Source of the DNA: Candidatus Egaibacter danicus
GTDB lineage: Bacteria; Pseudomonadota; Gammaproteobacteria; Burkholderiales; Burkholderiaceae
Reading direction: 5' to 3'
Assembly (NCBI GenBank): GCA_011391115.1
Contig: JAABRC010000002.1
Location: forward strand, 1 to 28,662
DNA length: 28,662 bases
In this document: positions 24,518 through 28,662 of the stretch, one piece after another
How the letters are laid out: every line of letters starts with the position of its first letter
Numbering within the stretch: the first letter of the stretch is position 1
Made by a program: the position numbers and the translations under genes
Notes under the pieces: model-generated
Seen by the model: only the letters and a program-made list of their open reading frames with translations
What the model was told of the DNA's origin: nothing
Databases searched by the model: none

Positions 24518-25027
24518 TGAAAAGCTCCGGAAGTTAAAAATCGTCTTTTCAAAATGTACGGCTGGGTCGGATGACAGCATCCGTGCGCGGACTCATTCAC
24601 TTTGAAAAAACGGCATTTTTTCTGGACACACACGGGTTTTGGTGGTCCTGTTACCTGTCCAGCCGTCCTCGCGGGTTGCAAGGAAACTTGGTGTCGGTGG
24701 TGAAGGATGTCTCGCCGCCAACTGATCGGGCATGCGTTGAATTCTATGAATATGCCTGTCAGTTACCAGCCGGTTACATGCAAAGAATATGCAATATCCG
24801 CATGAGTTTATGCGTTGCCGATAGACTGCCCATGGATGTGAGCAGGCCATGGGCGACTATTTGCTATAAAAACAATAGCTACTCACGCATATTTGACAGG
24901 GCCTAGAGGCCAAAATCGCCCGTTAAAAGAGTTGTTTCGGGTTGCTGGCGGGCAGTACGAGGGCCCGTGTCCATTGCGCCGCAACAGGACGCGGAAAGCG
25001 GGATGAACCCTTGAGGCTGTCGACCGG
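24518..25027. other. Gene-poor interval upstream of pckG
   Basis: About 510 bases between pckG and the small membrane protein. It must hold the pckG promoter, though I cannot place -35/-10 boxes convincingly. A 111-codon open frame on the plus strand (24571-24906) has no ribosome binding site, no family features and runs into the interspersed repeat, so I do not call it a gene. The repeat at 24861-24911 is the only structured element recognised. Confidence 0.6.
24861..24911 (+). repeat. Comamonadaceae-type interspersed repeat
   Basis: The core has GCTAT / ATAGC arms (24863-24867 and 24875-24879) around an A-rich loop, then ACTCACGCATATTTGACAGG, then the short dyad GGCCTAGAGGCC (24900-24911). 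I recall sequences of this pattern (ATAGCT...GCGC...TTTGACA...AGAGGCC) as abundant intergenic repeats in Comamonadaceae genomes; that is memory and not a search. A 24/30 match to its reverse complement lies at 2475-2505. Confidence 0.6.
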
Positions 25028-25168
25028 TTACGCCATGAAAACGGCGATGAAAGCCAACAGAAAGATCAGGATACCCCCAGCGACCGGCAGCACGATGGGC
25101 ATGAGCGGAACGATCTTCTCGACGGCGTCGGCTTCGTGGGCTTCGTGTTGTGGTGTTGGGGCGGACAT
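25028..25168 (-). CDS. Small single-TM membrane protein (46 aa)
   Basis: The protein begins MSAPTPQHEAHEADAVEKI, a short hydrophilic His/Glu-rich head, and ends with one transmembrane helix, roughly residues 24-45 (PIVLPVAGGILIFLLAFIAVF). ATG 25168 is supported by AAGGA seven bases upstream; the frame is open further upstream but without a ribosome binding site. The residue pattern, with Pro at the helix start and a precise short tail, looks like a conserved small protein rather than noise. It diverges from the class II glutamine amidotransferase gene (131 bp gap). No function is assigned. Confidence 0.75.
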   Translation of the reverse strand: MSAPTPQHEAHEADAVEKIVPLMPIVLPVAGGILIFLLAFIAVFMA

Positions 25169-25298
25169 GTGGGTTCCTTGGGCTTCTGATCTATCGGTTA
25201 TGCCGATTTTACCCAAAAGGGGGGTGCTCAATCTTTTTCCTGCATGGCCGATAAACAAGAGGACGCTTACTCCAGGTTGCTCATGCACCTTTCCGCCT

Positions 25299-26093
25299 AT
25301 GTGCCGCTTTATCGCTTACCACGGTGACCCGATTTTTCTGGAGCAACTCGTTTGCCAGCCTCGTCACTCCCTGGTGCGGCAGGCCTTGCGCGCGGAAGAG
25401 GCCAAGACGGTGACCAATGGCGATGGCTTTGGTATCGGCTGGTACGGTGAGCGACCCGAGCCTGCGGTTTACCGCGAGGTCATGCCCGCCTGGTCCGACG
25501 AAAACCTGCTGGCCTTGTGTGCCACCGTGCGTTCAGGCTTGTTTTTTGCCCATGTGCGCGCGGCCACCGGCACTGCCATTACCCGGCACAACTGCCACCC
25601 GTTTCGCCATGGCAAACACCTGTTCATGCACAACGGGCAGATTGGTGGCTACGGTCAGGTGCGCCGGCTGCTGGAATCCCAGCTGCCCGATTCGCTGTAC
25701 GCCGCGCGCAAAGGGGCGACCGACTCCGAGCTGCTCTTTCTGCTGGCGCTGGCGGGAATGGAGCAGGGGGAAGGTGCCACGCAGGCCGTGGTCCGCGTGT
25801 TTGATGAGACGGTAGAGCGCCTGAAGGATGCGGGCATTGCGCAGCCGCTGCGTTTTGCGGCGGCTTTGGCCGATGGCGAAATGCTGTATGCGTTCCGGCT
25901 GGCCAGTGACGGGCAACCTCCCACACTCTACCTGCGCCACGATGCCCGAGGTACCGTTATCGCCTCAGAGCCACTGGATGACGCGAATGACCCGTGGCAA
26001 CTCCTGCCGGTGGGTGGCGTGGTGACAGCCAACAGGCTGCACTACTGCACCGTGTTGGCCCAGGAACTCGTTCTGGATTCCAGCAACGCATAA
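25299..26093 (+). CDS. Class II glutamine amidotransferase (YafJ/EgtC-like)
   Basis: A 264-aa Ntn-hydrolase. The start is fixed by the catalytic Cys2: MCRFIAYHGDP, where removal of Met exposes the nucleophile. Family motifs are NGDGFGIGWYG near 44-54, HVRAATGTAITRHNCHPF (about 90-107), MHNGQIGGY and GATDSELLF. It hydrolyses glutamine or a gamma-glutamyl amide; no synthase partner domain is present, as in YafJ. Ribosome binding site is weak. Its 3' end overlaps the convergent thioesterase by 52 bp. Substrate unknown; no ergothioneine genes are nearby, so EgtC is unlikely. Confidence 0.9.
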   Translation: MCRFIAYHGDPIFLEQLVCQPRHSLVRQALRAEEAKTVTNGDGFGIGWYGERPEPAVYREVMPAWSDENLLALCATVRSGLFFAHVRAATGTAITRHNCHPFRHGKHLFMHNGQIGGYGQVRRLLESQLPDSLYAARKGATDSELLFLLALAGMEQGEGATQAVVRVFDETVERLKDAGIAQPLRFAAALADGEMLYAFRLASDGQPPTLYLRHDARGTVIASEPLDDANDPWQLLPVGGVVTANRLHYCTVLAQELVLDSSNA

Positions 26094-26491
26094 GTAACGC
26101 TGGCCCGGTAGACGCTTTTCCCGTCATGGGCCCCGCGGATATCCACCTCACCAAATGCGAGTGTCTTGCCTACCCGGACCAGACGTATCTCAACCAGCGC
26201 ATCCTGAGCGGACAGGGGTTTGAGAAAGGTCGAATTCAGGTGGACAGTGGTGCAAGGGCGGAATTCCCCGAAATGGTTGATCAAGGCTATGACCATCGCG
26301 GTGTCGGCCGCTGCCATCATCGCCTGGCCGCAGAGCATGTCGCCCATCCGCATAACCTGATCGTTTCGCGGCAGCAACAGCGTGACGGAGGTCGGGCTGA
26401 ACGCTTCCAGCTTCAGGCCCAGAGCCTGGACCCACGGGTTGAAATAGTCCGTCAACGCAGCGTCAAGCGCTGCAGCGCGCCTCAAATCCAT
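26042..26491 (-). CDS. Hotdog-fold thioesterase (PaaI/DUF4442-like)
   Basis: A 149-aa protein with the hotdog pattern: an N-terminal helix region (ALTDYFNPWVQALGLKLEAFS), the central helix with GDMLCGQAMMAAADTAMVIALINHFG (about residues 52-77), and strand HLNSTFLKPLSAQDALVEIRL. Such proteins hydrolyse acyl-CoA thioesters. ATG 26491 starts one base after the threonine dehydratase stop (26493) and uses an AGGGAG lying inside that gene's end, so the pair is translationally coupled. Its last 52 bp overlap the glutamine amidotransferase on the other strand. Acyl substrate is not predictable. Confidence 0.86.
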   Translation of the reverse strand: MDLRRAAALDAALTDYFNPWVQALGLKLEAFSPTSVTLLLPRNDQVMRMGDMLCGQAMMAAADTAMVIALINHFGEFRPCTTVHLNSTFLKPLSAQDALVEIRLVRVGKTLAFGEVDIRGAHDGKSVYRASVTYALLESRTSSWANTVQ

Positions 26492-26492
26492 A

Positions 26493-27695
26493 TCACTGCT
26501 CCCTGGCTTCAAAACCGGCCGCACGCAGGGCCGCCAATACATCAGCTATATGTTGGCGCCCCCGGGTCTGTACGACCACCTCCACGTCCACATTTTGCGC
26601 GGACAGTGTAGTAAACGCGCGTTGGTGATGCACCTCATCAATATTCGCGCCCGCGTCTGCAATCGTCGCCGTGATTCTGGCCAGCGAGCCAGGCACGTCG
26701 CGTGCACTAACACGAAGCCGGGCCAGCCGGCCTGCGCGCACCATGCCACGCTCGATGATGGAGGCCAGCAGCAGTGGATCGATGTTGCCCCCACAAAGCA
26801 CCAGTCCGACCTTTTTGCCTTTGAAGCGCTCCGGGTACTTCAGCAGCGCGGCCAGTCCTGCGGCGCCCGCGCCTTCCACCAGTGTTTTCTCTATTTCCAG
26901 CAGCATCACAATGGCCTGCTCAATATCGCCCTCGTCGACCAGTATCAGATCGTCCACCAGGCGCGCAATAACGGCGAGAGGCAGTTTGCCCGGGGAGCCC
27001 ACAGCAATACCTTCAGCAATGGAACTGGTACCTTGCGGGTAGTGGGTGCCCTTGATCGCGTTCACCATGGCGGGGAAGCGGCTCGTTTGCACACCCACGA
27101 CCTCGATGCCCGGCCTGATGGCCTTGGCGGCCGTTGCCATGCCGGCAATCAGGCCGCCGCCGCCCACCGCAACAATGAGTGTGTCCAGGTCAGGCACATC
27201 CTGCAGCATTTCGAGCGCGATGGTTCCCTGACCGGCCATGATCTGCTCGTCATCATACGGGTGCACAAAAGTCAGGTTTTCCTGCTCGGCCAGCGCCAGC
27301 GCATGGGTGCGTGCCTCGTCCAGTGTGTCACCATGCAACACCACCTCGGCTCCGAAACCCCGGGTGCGCTCGACCTTGACGCCCGGCGTGAAGCGGGGCA
27401 TCACGATGATGGCACGCAAGCCCAGCCGCTGCGCGTGATAGGCCACGCCCTGAGCATGGTTGCCCGCACTCATTGCCACCACACCACGCGTTTCGGGGGG
27501 GAGCTGCGCCAGCTTGTTGCAAGCCCCACGTTCCTTGAACGATGCCGTGAACTGCAGGTTTTCAAATTTGAGATACACCTGCGCGCCAGAGATTCCCGAC
27601 AGGGTTCGAGACACCACACAAGGCGTGTGCAGGATGTGGCCTTGCAGCCGGGCGGCGGCCTGCTGGATATCGTTGAGGTCAATCATGGCAGCCAT
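26493..27695 (-). CDS. ilvA: Threonine ammonia-lyase (threonine dehydratase) with C-terminal ACT domain
   Basis: A 400-aa PLP enzyme. The Schiff-base lysine is K54 (FTASFKERGACN), followed by the SAGNHAQGVA segment and the glycine-rich phosphate loop VGGGGLIAGMATA. From about residue 325 a single ACT domain is present (LRVSARDVPGSLARITATIADAGANIDEVHHQRAF). This short one-ACT form resembles catabolic or branched threonine dehydratases of about 400 aa rather than the two-ACT IlvA of about 510 aa; it deaminates threonine (and often serine) to 2-oxobutyrate. Start is ATG 27695 or 27686; neither has a clear ribosome binding site. It precedes the thioesterase gene. Confidence 0.9.
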   Translation of the reverse strand: MAAMIDLNDIQQAAARLQGHILHTPCVVSRTLSGISGAQVYLKFENLQFTASFKERGACNKLAQLPPETRGVVAMSAGNHAQGVAYHAQRLGLRAIIVMPRFTPGVKVERTRGFGAEVVLHGDTLDEARTHALALAEQENLTFVHPYDDEQIMAGQGTIALEMLQDVPDLDTLIVAVGGGGLIAGMATAAKAIRPGIEVVGVQTSRFPAMVNAIKGTHYPQGTSSIAEGIAVGSPGKLPLAVIARLVDDLILVDEGDIEQAIVMLLEIEKTLVEGAGAAGLAALLKYPERFKGKKVGLVLCGGNIDPLLLASIIERGMVRAGRLARLRVSARDVPGSLARITATIADAGANIDEVHHQRAFTTLSAQNVDVEVVVQTRGRQHIADVLAALRAAGFEAREQ

Positions 27696-27732
27696 TATGT
27701 GGACTTTTGTGCAGCAGGCGGCCTGTCCGCAC

Positions 27733-27784
27733 TTGGCGCCAAAAAAATCACGCTGCAGCGCAGGGGGCCAAAATATTTTGGCGC
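27733..27784. promoter_or_regulatory. Palindromic elements in divergent intergenic region
   Basis: A perfect 16-bp palindrome, GCCAAAATATTTTGGC, lies at 27767-27782. A second palindrome TTGGCGCCAA is at 27733-27742, and GCGCCAAAA (27736-27744) is repeated inverted as TTTTGGCGC (27776-27784). They sit between the divergent threonine dehydratase and the partial plus-strand gene. The perfect symmetry suggests an operator or a small hairpin; the binding protein is unknown. Confidence 0.5.
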
Positions 27785-27852
27785 AAGGTCTTCCATCCCG
27801 GCGCAGTCTGCGTTATGGTGAAACTAATGCACATCGGTTCTGGAGGCGTTTG

Positions 27853-28662
27853 ATGGTCAAGCGTTTGGTTGCTGATATGTCTGGCGGGCTCATGCTCACG
27901 TCGCCGGGGCTCAAAGATGCCCCGGTGCTGGACTTGATGTGTTCGCACTTTGTATTGACGCTGGCAGCACGCCAGGGCGCCAGCTTCAATGCGCGACGGG
28001 ACCTGAACAGCGTGATTTCCCTGGCAGGCCGGCACCTGGTGTGGCCTGTGCCCGTGCTGGCTCGCGTGCGCGAGTTTCTGGCGCGCCGCTGTGTGGCCAA
28101 TGACTACTGGAAAGGCCACGAAGCGCTGAGCGGTGCAGACTTTCTGGCCCGCTATGGCATCTGGCGCGGACCCTATGAAGAAGGCACGCTGTTTTTCTAT
28201 CTGGATGAATACGCCAAAGACCAGCCCAAGGATCTGATCACCTTGTTATCCGCCACGGGTGACTGGTTGACCCATGCACTGAAAAAGCAGTCCACGCTGG
28301 TCGAGAAAAACATTGATGCACTGGCCGGGCTGTTGCAACTCAACAAGGCCGAACGCGCCTTGTTGTTGTACGGTACGCTGGCCCGTTATCAGCGCGACCT
28401 GCGCAGCATTCTGGTGGAGTTCAAGGTCAACAACGCGCCGGAGGCCTATGCGGCCATTGCCCAGGTGGCGGGCGTCAACGCCAGCGAGGTGGGCGAGGCC
28501 CTGCGTGCGGGCTCGCGCCTGGAGCGTATCGGGCTGGTCGAAAACCTGATTTCCGAGCACAACATCACCGATCTGGCCGACCTGATGAAGGTCAGCGAAA
28601 AGCTGCCACCTGTGCTGATGCGCCAGTACCGCGACCAGGCCGAGCTAATGGCGGTGTTCACC
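27853..28662 (+). CDS. Large cytoplasmic protein, 5' part, possibly AAA+ ATPase (partial)
   Basis: An open frame of 270 codons without a stop runs off the window. ATG 27853 is preceded by a strong GGAGG six bases upstream. The protein begins MVKRLVADMSGGLMLTSPGL and is helical and leucine-rich, with no transmembrane segment. Segments such as RRDLNSVISLAGRHLVW, AERALLLYGTLARYQRDLRS and SEHNITDLADLMKVSEKLPP look like the N-terminal region of large bacterial AAA-ATPase proteins whose P-loop domain would lie further downstream; I offer that from memory and with low certainty. No ATPase motif is visible inside the window. It diverges from the threonine dehydratase. Confidence 0.8.
   Translation, partial: MVKRLVADMSGGLMLTSPGLKDAPVLDLMCSHFVLTLAARQGASFNARRDLNSVISLAGRHLVWPVPVLARVREFLARRCVANDYWKGHEALSGADFLARYGIWRGPYEEGTLFFYLDEYAKDQPKDLITLLSATGDWLTHALKKQSTLVEKNIDALAGLLQLNKAERALLLYGTLARYQRDLRSILVEFKVNNAPEAYAAIAQVAGVNASEVGEALRAGSRLERIGLVENLISEHNITDLADLMKVSEKLPPVLMRQYRDQAELMAVFT

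Noticed and set aside
24571..24906. 111-codon open frame in the interval upstream of pckG
   Set aside because: No ribosome binding site, no recognisable features, and its 3' end is inside the interspersed repeat.
26550..27821. 423-codon open frame on the plus strand opposite threonine dehydratase
   Set aside because: Long only because of GC-rich codon bias on the other strand; His/Arg/Gln-rich with no domain, while the minus-strand frame has PLP lysine and ACT domain.
1..28662. CRISPR arrays, tRNA or rRNA genes, insertion sequences, phage or toxin-antitoxin modules
   Set aside because: No direct-repeat arrays, cloverleaf-like segments, transposase motifs or terminal inverted repeats were seen on reading both strands; a dedicated scan was not possible.

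Overview
The window looks like the chromosome of a betaproteobacterium of the order Burkholderiales, most likely family Comamonadaceae (Rhodoferax/Polaromonas-like). The evidence is moderate-to-high GC, dense short-spaced operons rich in oxidative sugar-acid and amino-acid catabolism, a GTP-type PEP carboxykinase, and a short interspersed repeat (24861-24911) that I recall from Comamonadaceae genomes. No rRNA, tRNA, CRISPR array, insertion sequence or phage gene was seen.

Region 1 (1-3505). A FadR-type GntR regulator, a UxaA-type altronate/galactarate dehydratase and an Ldh-family (YbiC-like) oxidoreductase form a plus-strand operon. It diverges from an SDR dehydrogenase of which only the first nine codons are present. 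The intergenic region holds a FadR/PdhR-type operator on a palindromic -10 box.

Region 2 (3527-14305). A minus-strand run of ten genes reads: D-2-hydroxyacid dehydrogenase, GntR/FCD regulator, sugar-type ABC importer (binding protein, two permeases, ATPase), gluconokinase, gluconate 5-dehydrogenase (IdnO-like), L-idonate 5-dehydrogenase (IdnD-like) and a cupin. It diverges from an IlvD/Edd aldonate dehydratase. Together they could import an aldonate such as L-idonate or a ketogluconate, convert it through 5-ketogluconate and gluconate to 6-phosphogluconate, or dehydrate an aldonate to a 2-keto-3-deoxy acid.

Region 3 (14322-20668). This is a trans-4-hydroxy-L-proline catabolic cluster: 4-hydroxyproline epimerase, three D-hydroxyproline dehydrogenase subunits (FAD oxidase, small 2Fe-2S protein, FAD/NAD protein with a BFD-like domain) and a DapA-family deaminase. 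A metallophosphoesterase follows on the same strand, and a PAS-AraC regulator diverges from the cluster. The epimerase frame is interrupted by one in-frame TAA before its second catalytic cysteine, so it is annotated as a pseudogene; the rest of the cluster looks intact.

Region 4 (20695-28662). A LysR regulator diverges from an unrecognised two-TM protein carrying an internal repeat; a bidirectional terminator separates that gene from pckG. Then come about 500 bp without a convincing gene (holding the Comamonadaceae-type repeat), a 46-aa single-TM protein divergent from a class II glutamine amidotransferase, a threonine dehydratase-thioesterase pair on the minus strand, and the 5' part of a plus-strand gene that runs off the window and may encode a large AAA+ ATPase. 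Housekeeping and accessory metabolism are mixed here. No wholly new multi-gene system was found. The most unusual items are the nonsense codon in the epimerase, the repeat-like segment inside the Ldh gene, and the repeat-containing membrane protein under a strong dyad.
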